Assembly (NCBI GenBank): GCA_036946625.1
Contig: JAQIIU010000003.1
Location: 445,961 to 509,960 of the forward strand
DNA from: Methylorubrum populi
GTDB lineage: Bacteria; Pseudomonadota; Alphaproteobacteria; Rhizobiales; Beijerinckiaceae
Reading direction: 5' to 3'
Length of the DNA: 64,000 nucleotides
The notes under the pieces were generated by a model, which saw nothing but the letters and a program-made list of their open reading frames with translations, had not been told where the DNA came from and made no database searches. This document shows, piece by piece, positions 1-7,314 of this stretch (its first letter is position 1; every line of letters begins with the position of its first letter). A program made the position numbers and the translations under genes.

Positions 1-925
1 CCTGCACGATCAGCACGTTGCGGATGGCGAGTTCCGAGCACATGCCGACGAGGAGCGCCGTGACGCCGAGGCTGTCGGCCTCGGTGAGTTCGGTGAGGTT
101 GCCGGTGCCCATCATCATCTCGATGTCCGGCCAGCGCGCCCGGATCTCGCGATAGCGGCCGATCGAATCGACGAAGCCGAAATGGATCGGCTCCAGGATC
201 GGGTCGGCCATGTAGGGTCGGCCCGACCGCTCCATCCGCTCGATGGCCCGGTCCAGGGAGGGCAGGTCGTCGGGCCGCATCGGCACGAGGATCGGCACGG
301 CGTCGGTCTCGAAGGCGAGGTCGAGCGTCTCCTCGTTGAGGCTGAGGAGATAGTCGGCGCCGGCCCGCGCGCCGCGGGTCAGCTCGTTCAGCGAGAAGGA
401 ATCGACGCTGACCTTCAGCCCCGCACCCTTCAGCGCGCGCACGCTGTCCTCCAGATGCGGGAACGACGTGTCGGGCAACCCGCCGAGATCGATCACGTCG
501 GCGCCGCGGCGGGCGAGGTCGAGACCCTTGGCCAGGATCTGGTCCGGCGTCATCTTCGAGGCGTCGACGATCTCGGAGAAGATGCGCAGGTCGTGGCGCG
601 ACAGGTCGACCTTGCGCCCGGTGAGGCCGAGGTAAGCCGGCAAGTCGACGATCTCGTCCGGCCCCCGCTCGACCGGCAGGCCGAAATGCCGGGCCAACGC
701 CTCCGGATCGGCGCGGCAGCGGCCGGGCAGGACGATCCGGGTCGCCCCCTCCGGCATCGTCACCCGGCGCTTGATGATCTCTTCCGTCATCAGCGCGGCG
801 ACCTTCACCCCGGCATCGGCGATGCTCCAGGTGAAGCGCTCGGCGGGAAGCGTGGCGGCGACCTTTTCCAGGCGCGCATGGGCCAGCTTGCCGGTGACGA
901 AGACGAGGTGTTCGGGCGCGCTCAT
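1..925 (-). CDS. Dihydropteroate-synthase-like protein (DUF6513 type), 3' part beyond window
   Basis: About 308 N-terminal residues are visible; the C-terminus lies beyond the left edge. It starts MSAPEHLVFVTGK, and a TIM-barrel region resembling dihydropteroate synthase begins near residue 120 (DVIDLGGLPDTSF, then KVSVDSFSLNELTRGA). Proteins of this type occur in the H4MPT/methylofuran gene islands of methylotrophs, where a role in C1-cofactor biosynthesis is inferred rather than proven. The start codon overlaps the stop of the upstream kinase gene by 4 bp (ATGA), so the genes are co-transcribed and probably translationally coupled. Ordinary folate DHPS (folP) is less likely because of the long non-DHPS N-terminal domain and the neighbours. 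Confidence 0.75.
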   Translation of the reverse strand, partial: MSAPEHLVFVTGKLAHARLEKVAATLPAERFTWSIADAGVKVAALMTEEIIKRRVTMPEGATRIVLPGRCRADPEALARHFGLPVERGPDEIVDLPAYLGLTGRKVDLSRHDLRIFSEIVDASKMTPDQILAKGLDLARRGADVIDLGGLPDTSFPHLEDSVRALKGAGLKVSVDSFSLNELTRGARAGADYLLSLNEETLDLAFETDAVPILVPMRPDDLPSLDRAIERMERSGRPYMADPILEPIHFGFVDSIGRYREIRARWPDIEMMMGTGNLTELTEADSLGVTALLVGMCSELAIRNVLIVQ

Positions 926-1500
926 GCGGCGTGCCTCCCGGAAACGGGTTCGGGGCCGCGGATCAGGATGTCGCCGGGGTAGGCGGCGGCGAAGCGCGGG
1001 AAGGCGGCATCGACGAGGCCGGCCCGCGCGAGCGCCGCCGGGTCGGCACCGGGCGGAATGTCGGCCGACTTCACGATGACGCAGCGTTCCGCGCCGAGCC
1101 GCGCCGCGAGCCAGAGGGCGAGGCTGTCGGAGGTGACCTCCCAACTCTCCGCGATGTCGGGGCGGCCGGCTTTCAATGCGACCGGATCCCAGATCGCCGC
1201 GCGTCCCCGATCGAGGGCGGCGGCCACGGCCTCCGGGCTCGCGGCGACGGCGAGGCGCGGTTCGAGCGCGGAAAACACCTCGGCCATGCGGCCCATGGCA
1301 TCGAGGGCGAGACGGTGGGCCAGCGCGTCGTCGAATCCGAGCGTGGCCTGCGTCGCGCGCACCGCGTCGGCGAAGGGGCCGCCGCCGGGCACGATCGCGA
1401 CGGGGGCGCACTGCGCGCAGTCGGCGAGGAGGGCGCGGAGTCGCTCACGATCCGAGACGAGGCTGCCGCCGATTTTGACGACGCGACGCATCTTCGTCAC
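922..1500 (-). CDS. Amino-acid-kinase-fold protein, MfnE-like small-molecule kinase
   Basis: 192 residues with the amino-acid kinase fold: N-terminal phosphate-binding VVKIGGSLVSD, a second glycine loop IVPGGGPFADAVR near residue 37, and IVKSADIPPG near residue 140. Methanogen MfnE, from the same fold, phosphorylates an aminomethylfuran phosphate in methanofuran synthesis. The adjacent MfnB-like gene makes an analogous step in methylofuran synthesis the best guess. The GTG start at 1500 overlaps the upstream stop (GTGA) and the stop overlaps the next start (ATGA), a tightly packed operon. It is shorter than glutamate or aspartate kinases, which argues against those assignments. Confidence 0.72.
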   Translation of the reverse strand: MTKMRRVVKIGGSLVSDRERLRALLADCAQCAPVAIVPGGGPFADAVRATQATLGFDDALAHRLALDAMGRMAEVFSALEPRLAVAASPEAVAAALDRGRAAIWDPVALKAGRPDIAESWEVTSDSLALWLAARLGAERCVIVKSADIPPGADPAALARAGLVDAAFPRFAAAYPGDILIRGPEPVSGRHAA

Positions 1501-2207
1501 GCCGCGTCGGCCCGCAGGCCGGCCCGCATCGCGGCGACCGCCTGCGCCACCCGCGCGCCGTCCAGCGCCTGCCGCCGGTCACCGTCTCGGCAGAGGCCGC
1601 CGCGGAAGCCGAGATAACCGGGGCCGAGGGCCGCGAGCGCCGGGATGTCGGCGAGGCCGAGGGAGCCGGCGAGCCCGCTCATCAGGCCGTGCGCCCCGCA
1701 GGCGGCGACGAAGGCGGCGAGCCGTGCGGGCGTCGTGAGGGCGGGAAGCGCCGTCCCGCTCTTGCCGCTCGTGTCGATCATCGCGCCGGCAAAGCCCGCC
1801 GCGGCGAGGCGCCGGGGAACGCTCTCCCCCACGCCGTCCTCGGCGAAGAGCACGCCGACGACCCGGCCGGGCGCCTGCGCCGCGGCCCGCCTCAGGCCGG
1901 CATCGTCCGCGGCGCGAACCGCGATCTTGATGAAATCGACCCCCGTCGCGGCGAGGGCCGCGACCGCGGCCGCGATCTCCCGGCCCGTGCCGTCGCCGGC
2001 CACCGCGCTCGTGACGGCCGCGCCGGCGACCCGCTCGGCGATGGCCCGGACGGTTTCAGGAGGAAGGGCGCCGAGGGCGCCGCGCTCCGGATCCTTGGCA
2101 TCGATCAGGTCGGCGCCGGCCCGCAGGGCAACCAGCGCCTCGTCGGGTCCGCGCACGCTGACGAGCAGGCGGGGCCGCGTGGGGGGAGTCGATGCAGGGT
2201 CGGACAC
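1497..2207 (-). CDS. MfnB-like (5-formylfuran-3-yl)methyl phosphate synthase (DUF556)
   Basis: About 236 residues, a TIM-barrel of the DUF556/MfnB family. In methanogens MfnB condenses two glyceraldehyde-3-phosphates into the furan precursor of methanofuran. Family hallmarks are visible: LIDAKDPERGALGAL near the N-terminus, DFIKIAV in the middle, MIDTSGKSGTALP, and a C-terminal glycine-rich GYLGFRGGLC. The likely role is the first step of methylofuran synthesis for tetrahydromethanopterin-linked formaldehyde oxidation. I chose the GTG at 2207 (VSDPASTPP); a TTG at 2243 in the same frame would add 12 residues. It overlaps the downstream kinase gene by 4 bp. Confidence 0.75.
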   Translation of the reverse strand: MSDPASTPPTRPRLLVSVRGPDEALVALRAGADLIDAKDPERGALGALPPETVRAIAERVAGAAVTSAVAGDGTGREIAAAVAALAATGVDFIKIAVRAADDAGLRRAAAQAPGRVVGVLFAEDGVGESVPRRLAAAGFAGAMIDTSGKSGTALPALTTPARLAAFVAACGAHGLMSGLAGSLGLADIPALAALGPGYLGFRGGLCRDGDRRQALDGARVAQAVAAMRAGLRADAA

Positions 2208-2252
2208 GGGGTACGCTTTTGCTCGACATCCGTGCCGGCGCAAGCCCCGCCG

Positions 2253-2530
2253 TCAGGGCCGGCCGGGCAGCGGCTCGGCCAGGAGGCGGTTCTTCACGAT
2301 CCAGCGCACGGCGTGGGACCAGTCGTCGTCGGTGTTGGCTCTTATCACGACCTGACCCTGGCGCACGACCTTGCCGGACGCCGCCTCCGCGATGGTGACG
2401 ACGAGGCCGCCCCGAGCGCCTTGGCGATCGGCCCGGTGCAGCCGTTGCACTTGTAGAGCGGGCTCTCCTTCCGGATCTCCTCGGCCTGGGGCGCCGGATC
2501 GGCGCTCTCGAGGCCGCGGGCTACGGCTCG
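2253..2530 (-). pseudogene. Possible decayed small gene upstream of the MfnB-like gene
   Basis: A 65-codon reading frame (2253-2450, ending NRLLAEPLPGRP) has plausible protein character. Just upstream, in a different minus-strand frame, lies a second plausible stretch containing KESPLYKCNGCTGPIAKALG (about 2395-2530). One frameshift near 2400 would join them into a protein of roughly 90 residues with a CxxC motif. I do not recognise the family. It could be a frameshifted gene of the cofactor cluster, a sequencing error, or chance open frames in GC-rich DNA. On the plus strand about 2400-2640 is also open, with coding-like content (GYGSFWTGPDLAEAGEWGDD), so the strand is uncertain. Confidence 0.28.
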
Positions 2531-3266
2531 TTCTGGACCGGTCCCGACCTCGCCGAGGCCGGGGAATGGGGCGACGACTGCGAGGCGGCCCGGCTCGCCC
2601 GCAAGCTCGCCTCCCGCCGCACGGAGCTGCGCGAGGTCGACACCCTGCTAATTCACGGAAAAGCTCAATCCGGCCGCGAACGGACCGAGCCTGTCCCGGC
2701 GGAGCTTCGAACTCGGGTCAACGCTCTTGCAGACCCTCTCCCGTCCCTCGCCGCCGTCATTCCGGGGCCGTGCACCCGGGGCTGCGATACGGGGTAACGC
2801 GATAGGTTTTCCGGATGGGGAGCGCTGCCACAACCTGACGGCCGTCATGCCAGGGGCGCCGACAAGCGAAGCCTGAACCTATGAGCGGCCTCGACGCCCC
2901 GCTTCGGTGACGCATCACGGGGTGATTTTCCGGGTTCCGCTGCGCGGCCCCGGAATGAACGACGGCGAGGGAACGGAGGGCAGTCAGAGCCTGTTTGACT
3001 GCGGTGATCCCATCTCGCCCCTCATCCTGAGGTGCCGCGTGAGCGGCCTCGAAGGGTGCTCCAGATCCCGCGCGATCCCTGGAGCCCCCTTCGAGGCCTC
3101 CGCTGCGCTCCGGCACCTCAGGATGAGGGTGGGGATGGGAGTAGGACCTTCCCTCGCCTTGCCGTTGCCTGACGAAGAGACGTCGGCCGGTCAAACAGGC
3201 TCTCAGAGCGTCAACGGAGTTCGGAGCGCTGGGCTTCACCCCGTTCGAGGCCCGAAAAGAAAATCC
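2531..3266. other. Gene-free stretch made mostly of repeats
   Basis: No convincing gene lies between the possible remnant and the sugar transferase. About 2690-2980 carries a degenerate member of the GTCATTCCGG-type repeat family also found near 25.8 and 36.6 kb (CCGTCATTCCGGGG near 2754, inverted CCCCGGAATGA near 2949). It is followed by the MITE at 2987-3202. The plus strand at about 2400-2640 is open with coding-like composition and may be a gene fragment. Confidence 0.5.
2987..3202 (+). mobile_element. MITE, family A (IS5-like ends), full-length copy 1
   Basis: A 216-bp element with perfect terminal inverted repeats GAGCCTGTTTGAC / GTCAAACAGGCTC, flanked on both sides by TCA, a TNA-type 3-bp target duplication. 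Inside, a large imperfect hairpin is formed by CATCCTGAGGTGC and its inverted partner. It has no coding capacity. A closely similar copy is at 25496-25710, and an inverted, internally deleted copy at 23104-23224. Ends of this type with a 3-bp TNA duplication are typical of some IS5-family insertion sequences, so mobilisation in trans by such a transposase is inferred. Confidence 0.75.
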
Positions 3267-4826
3267 TCAATACGCGTTGTCGGTCCTGAAGAGCGCGAGC
3301 GGCGTGGTGAGCAGGATCTTGAGGTCGAACAGGATCGACCAGTTCTCGATGTAGTGCAGGTCGTGCTCGACGCGGCGCTGGATCTTTTCGCTGGTGTCGG
3401 TCTCTCCGCGCCAGCCGTTGATCTGTGCCCAGCCGGTGATGCCGGGCTTGACCTTGTGGCGGGCGAAGTAGCCGTCCACCACCTGATCGTAGAGGGTGTT
3501 GGCCGCCTTGGCCTGGAGCGCGTGCGGGCGCGGGCCGACCAGGGAGAGATCGCCGCGGATCACGTTGAAGAGCTGCGGCAGCTCGTCCAGCGATGTCTTG
3601 CGGATGAAGCGGCCGACCGGCGTCACGCGGGCATCGGTCTTGGTGACGAGCTGGGCGGCACCGGCGTCGCAGAGGTCGACGTACATCGATCGGAACTTGA
3701 AGACCTCGATCAGCTCGTTGTTGAAGCCATAGCGCTTCTGCCGGAACAGCATCGGGCCCGGCGAGGTCAGCTTCACCGCGAGCGCCACGGCGAGCATGGC
3801 CGGCGAGAGCGCCAGCAGCAGGATGAAGCCGACGAGGCGGTCGAAGGCGGCCTTGAGGATCACGTCCCAATCGGCGAGCGGCTTGTCGAAGACGTCGAGC
3901 AGCGGCACGGTGCCGAGATAGGAATAGGCACGCGGGCGCAGGCGCAGCTTGGTCGCGTGGGCCGAAAGGCGGATGTCCACCGGCAGAACCGAGAGCTTGG
4001 CGAGCATCTGAAGGATGCGCGTCTCGGCCGAGATCGGCAGGGTGAACACCACGAGATCGATCGGCGTGTGGCGGGCGTAGGCGACGAGATCGCTGACGGT
4101 GCCGAGCTTCGGGTATCCCGCCACCATCGCGCCCGAGCGCTCATCCCCGCGGTCGTCGAAGATGCCGACGATGCGGATGCCGCTGTCGCTGCCGGTCTCC
4201 AGCGTCCGGATCAGTTCCTCCGCCGCCGGGCCGCCGCCGACGATGGCGATGCGGCGGTCGAAGCGGCCCTTGGCCATCTGCGTCCGTACGAAACCCGCGA
4301 GCGCGGCACGGCCCGCGAGCAGGAGGGCGAGCCCGGCCGCGTAATAGCCGAGCAGCCAGATCCGCGAGTAGTGGTCGGCGATCTTGCCCAGCACCATGGC
4401 CGCCGACACCATCAGGAAGGCGACCGACCAGCCGGTGGCGAGCTTCGCGGCGGTCTTGGAGAGCTCGCGCAGCGCGCCGATCCGATAGCTGCCGGAAGCC
4501 TGGAACAGTCCCAGCGCCGCGAGCGTGATGGCGAGGATCGCCGCCGGATAGCGCGGGGCGAGCGGCACGACGCCGCGCAGCAGCGCCTGATGCAGGCCGA
4601 AACCGAGGAGCATCAGCCCACAGAATTCGCCGAGGCGCACGCAGCCCGACAGCACGACGGGCGAAAGCCACGGACTCGCCGGAGCGGAAGCGGAACCCGA
4701 GCCGGGCGCTGGCGTCCCCGTCCGAGATCCCTCGCGGGCATCGAGGGGGATCGGTGGCGGGACGGGGGTCGGCGAGGGTGTCTGCTCGGCGGCCTTGAGC
4801 AGATCACGGACGTCGATGGCACTCAT
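3267..4826 (-). CDS. Undecaprenyl-phosphate sugar-1-phosphate transferase (WcaJ/ExoY family)
   Basis: 519 residues. It starts polysaccharide synthesis by moving a hexose-1-phosphate from a nucleotide sugar to undecaprenyl phosphate in the inner membrane. A Pro-rich cytoplasmic N-terminus (about 1-55) is followed by four hydrophobic segments (about 60-180), a Rossmann-like CoA-binding domain ([11 protein letters not shown] near 195), a further membrane helix ([18 protein letters not shown] near 335), and the catalytic domain with [33 protein letters not shown] and KPGITGWAQ. The length matches full-size family members. It is the last gene of an exopolysaccharide group with the GT4 transferase and the Wza-like lipoprotein upstream. 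The sugar cannot be deduced; galactose or glucose is usual. Confidence 0.9.
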   Translation of the reverse strand: MSAIDVRDLLKAAEQTPSPTPVPPPIPLDAREGSRTGTPAPGSGSASAPASPWLSPVVLSGCVRLGEFCGLMLLGFGLHQALLRGVVPLAPRYPAAILAITLAALGLFQASGSYRIGALRELSKTAAKLATGWSVAFLMVSAAMVLGKIADHYSRIWLLGYYAAGLALLLAGRAALAGFVRTQMAKGRFDRRIAIVGGGPAAEELIRTLETGSDSGIRIVGIFDDRGDERSGAMVAGYPKLGTVSDLVAYARHTPIDLVVFTLPISAETRILQMLAKLSVLPVDIRLSAHATKLRLRPRAYSYLGTVPLLDVFDKPLADWDVILKAAFDRLVGFILLLALSPAMLAVALAVKLTSPGPMLFRQKRYGFNNELIEVFKFRSMYVDLCDAGAAQLVTKTDARVTPVGRFIRKTSLDELPQLFNVIRGDLSLVGPRPHALQAKAANTLYDQVVDGYFARHKVKPGITGWAQINGWRGETDTSEKIQRRVEHDLHYIENWSILFDLKILLTTPLALFRTDNAY

Positions 4827-5081
4827 CGGAATGTTCCACGTGAAAACCGCATGCCGTCCCGGCGGTCGAGTTTGCCGGACGAACCTTCACGAAAGCCTAA
4901 TGCCGGCCGGCGACGATCCCGACGCATCGCCGGTCGCCCGCGCGAAGGCGCGGCGGCGGGCGTCCGCCGGACGCAAGGGATACGACCATCGGTCGGCTTC
5001 CCCGCAGCGTGGTAGCAGCCGCACTCGGTGCGGACCGTGGAGCGTTGGGACAGGGGTGCGGTTTCGGTCACGGCGCCCCCT

Positions 5082-6332
5082 TCATGCCGTGGCATGGATC
5101 GGCGCCGTCATGATCCCGCGCGCGCGAAAGGCGGCGGCGTAGCCGCACAGAACATCGGCCGCCATGCGGTTCATGGAGAAGCGCGTGCGCAGCGAGTCGC
5201 TGAGAGCCCGGGCACGACCCTGGCGCCGCTCCGGCGTCTCATCGAGAATGCGGGCGATGGCCCCGCTCAGCGCGGCGCAATCGCCGGGCGGAACGAGGTC
5301 GCCGGAGAAGGCGCCGAAGATCTCGGGAATGCCGCCGACATGGGTCGCCACCAGGGGCTGGCCGGCGGCCGCCGCCTCCAGCACGACGTAGGGAAGGGAC
5401 TCGGCGAGGGAGGGCACGACCATGACGCGGCCCCGCCCCAGGATCGGGCGGATCGCCTGAGGCGGCTCGAAGGCGATGGCGTGGCGCAGGCCCAGATTCT
5501 CCGCCATGGCCGCGAGGCTCTCGGTATCGGGGCCGGAGCCGACCATCAGCAGCCGCAGGCTGCGGCCCTGCCCGCGCAGGCGCGCGAGCGCCCGCAACAG
5601 GACCGGCAGGCCCTTGGCCTCGCGCAACTCGCCGACATAGACGAGATCGAACGAATCGGCCGCCGTGCCGACGGGTGCGAACTCGGCCTCGGCGATGCCG
5701 TTATGGACGATGCGCGCGAGGTGCGGCGGACCGCCGGCATAGGCCGCATGGCGGGCGGCGACGTACTCGCTCTCGAACAGGAACAGGTCGGTCCGGTGGG
5801 CCATGATCCGCTCGGCCGCCATGTAGAGCCGGTGCAGCGGCGTGCCGGGCCGGTAGTTGTAGCTGCCGCCATGGGGGGTGTAGGCGCGGATCACGCCGCG
5901 GCCGCTTCCTCCCAGCGGCGCGAGGCGGGCGAAGACGCCGCCCTTGGCGCCGTGGCCGTGCAGCACCGTGGCTCCGACGGCCAGCGCACGCCTCCGCACG
6001 GCGCGCAGGGCCTGGAGGTCGCCGGCATGCGGATTCCGGCGCATCGGGAGCCGCACGACGCCGAGCGCCAGATGCGGCGCGAGTTCGGCCAGCGCCCGCT
6101 CGGCCCGCTCGCCCCCCGTGGACGCATCGCAGACGAGGCCGACCGCGTGCCCGGCCGCGGCCTGGAGGCGGGTGAGATCGACCACGTGGCGGAACAGGCC
6201 GCCGACCGGTGCCCGGAACACGTGGAGGATGCGATGCCGCTCGTCGGCGCCGCTGCGGTCGGGCAGGTCCGAGGCGGGCAGGTCCGAGGTGGGAAGTTCG
6301 GCTGCGAGGGAGGCAGCGAGAGGGGCGGCCAC
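5082..6332 (-). CDS. Glycosyltransferase family 4 (GT-B fold)
   Basis: 416 residues, a cytoplasmic GT-B transferase that probably adds a sugar to the lipid-linked exopolysaccharide repeat. The N-terminal acceptor domain has HVFRAPVGGLFRHVVDL (about 35-52) and GHGAKGG (about 123). The donor domain has LVYVGELREAKGLPVLLRAL (about 230), LLMVGSGPD, then the E-x7-E signature region PSLAESLPYVVLEAAAAGQPLVAT (about 330-353) and VGGIPEI. It sits between the Wza-like lipoprotein gene and the sugar transferase, on the same strand. The first 30 residues are low-complexity Ala/Ser/Asp, so a later start is possible. Donor and linkage cannot be deduced. Confidence 0.85.
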   Translation of the reverse strand: MAAPLAASLAAELPTSDLPASDLPDRSGADERHRILHVFRAPVGGLFRHVVDLTRLQAAAGHAVGLVCDASTGGERAERALAELAPHLALGVVRLPMRRNPHAGDLQALRAVRRRALAVGATVLHGHGAKGGVFARLAPLGGSGRGVIRAYTPHGGSYNYRPGTPLHRLYMAAERIMAHRTDLFLFESEYVAARHAAYAGGPPHLARIVHNGIAEAEFAPVGTAADSFDLVYVGELREAKGLPVLLRALARLRGQGRSLRLLMVGSGPDTESLAAMAENLGLRHAIAFEPPQAIRPILGRGRVMVVPSLAESLPYVVLEAAAAGQPLVATHVGGIPEIFGAFSGDLVPPGDCAALSGAIARILDETPERRQGRARALSDSLRTRFSMNRMAADVLCGYAAAFRARGIMTAPIHATA

Positions 6333-6517
6333 GTCGATCGGTCTCCGCGCGAACGGTCCCGATACGGGGCCGGTCGGGCGGACGATCGTCGCGGCACGGT
6401 CAGCGGGCGGTTAAGGGGTGCGGTCGCATGCAGCGGAAAAGACCGCCGGGCCCGGGCGTCGGGCGGCTTTCGCCGATTTCGGTTAGGCGTCGATGAACAC
6501 CGGAACCCTCGGGATCG

Positions 6518-7096
6518 TCAAAAGAACCGTTCCTTGATGACGATCGTGTCGCCCGGCCGCACGGCGTAGGACATCGGCACGATGCCGTTGATCAGGCCGC
6601 CCGGCGCGTCACGGGTCAGCACGGCGTAATCGCGTGCCGCCCGCGGCCCGAACCCGGCGGCGATCGCCACCGCGGTCTCGACCGTCATGCCGTTGACGTA
6701 AGGATACTGGCCCGAGGTCGTCACCTCGCCGAGGATGTAGAAGGGCCGGTAGGCATCGACCTCGACGGTCACGTGCGGCTCGCGCACATAGCCGGCCGCG
6801 AGCTTCGATTCGATCAGCCGGGCGGCCTGGGCCGTCGTCTGCCCGCCGACCTGGACCACGCCGATCAGCGGCATGGCGATGCGCCCGCCGCCGTCCACCG
6901 CGTAGATGTTGGACAGGTTGTCCTGCCCGAACACGATGACCCGCAGCCTGTCGCCGGCGGCCAGGGAGTAGCGCGCGCCGATGGAGCCCGTGCCGGTGGC
7001 GTCGAGGTCCGTCGTCCGGAAATCCGGGCGCAGGCAGCCGCCGAGGGCGAGAACCGCCGGAAGGGTCAGGAGGAATGCGCGCCGATGCATCGCCAT
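6518..7096 (-). CDS. Wza-type polysaccharide export lipoprotein
   Basis: About 192 residues. A lipoprotein signal peptide (MHRRAFLLTLPAVLALGGC, lipobox LGGC) precedes a Poly_export domain (YSLAAGDRLRVIVFGQDNLS, VDGGGRIAMPLIGVVQVGG) and a SLBB-like repeat (YVREPHVTVEVDAYRPFYI, YPYVNGMTVETAVAIAAGF). It is short compared with Wza (about 380), like the KpsD/GumB/ExoF-type short exporters. It would form the outer-membrane channel partner of the divergently encoded Wzc/GumC-like protein. Starts at 7126 and 7090 are also possible; I took the ATG at 7096, just before the basic residues of the signal. Confidence 0.85.
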   Translation of the reverse strand: MAMHRRAFLLTLPAVLALGGCLRPDFRTTDLDATGTGSIGARYSLAAGDRLRVIVFGQDNLSNIYAVDGGGRIAMPLIGVVQVGGQTTAQAARLIESKLAAGYVREPHVTVEVDAYRPFYILGEVTTSGQYPYVNGMTVETAVAIAAGFGPRAARDYAVLTRDAPGGLINGIVPMSYAVRPGDTIVIKERFF

Positions 7097-7314
7097 CGCC
7101 GTTGTGATGAACCTCGGCCGGTTCATAGATCGATAGGGTTAATGAATGCTGATCCGGCCAAGCTCCGCCGCGCCCGTTCCCGGAGCAGCGCGCGTTCCGA
7201 AGGCCGGACACGGAGCCCGCGCGCCTTAACGCGAAGTCAACCTTAACGGTCTCTACTGGGCGCAGGACGGATCGACACCCTCGATCCGAGCCCTGCCTCG
7301 CGTAAAGACTGCCC

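Noticed and set aside
2907-5015. 702-codon plus-strand ORF
   Set aside because: Antisense to the sugar transferase and running through the MITE; composition is of a shadow frame.
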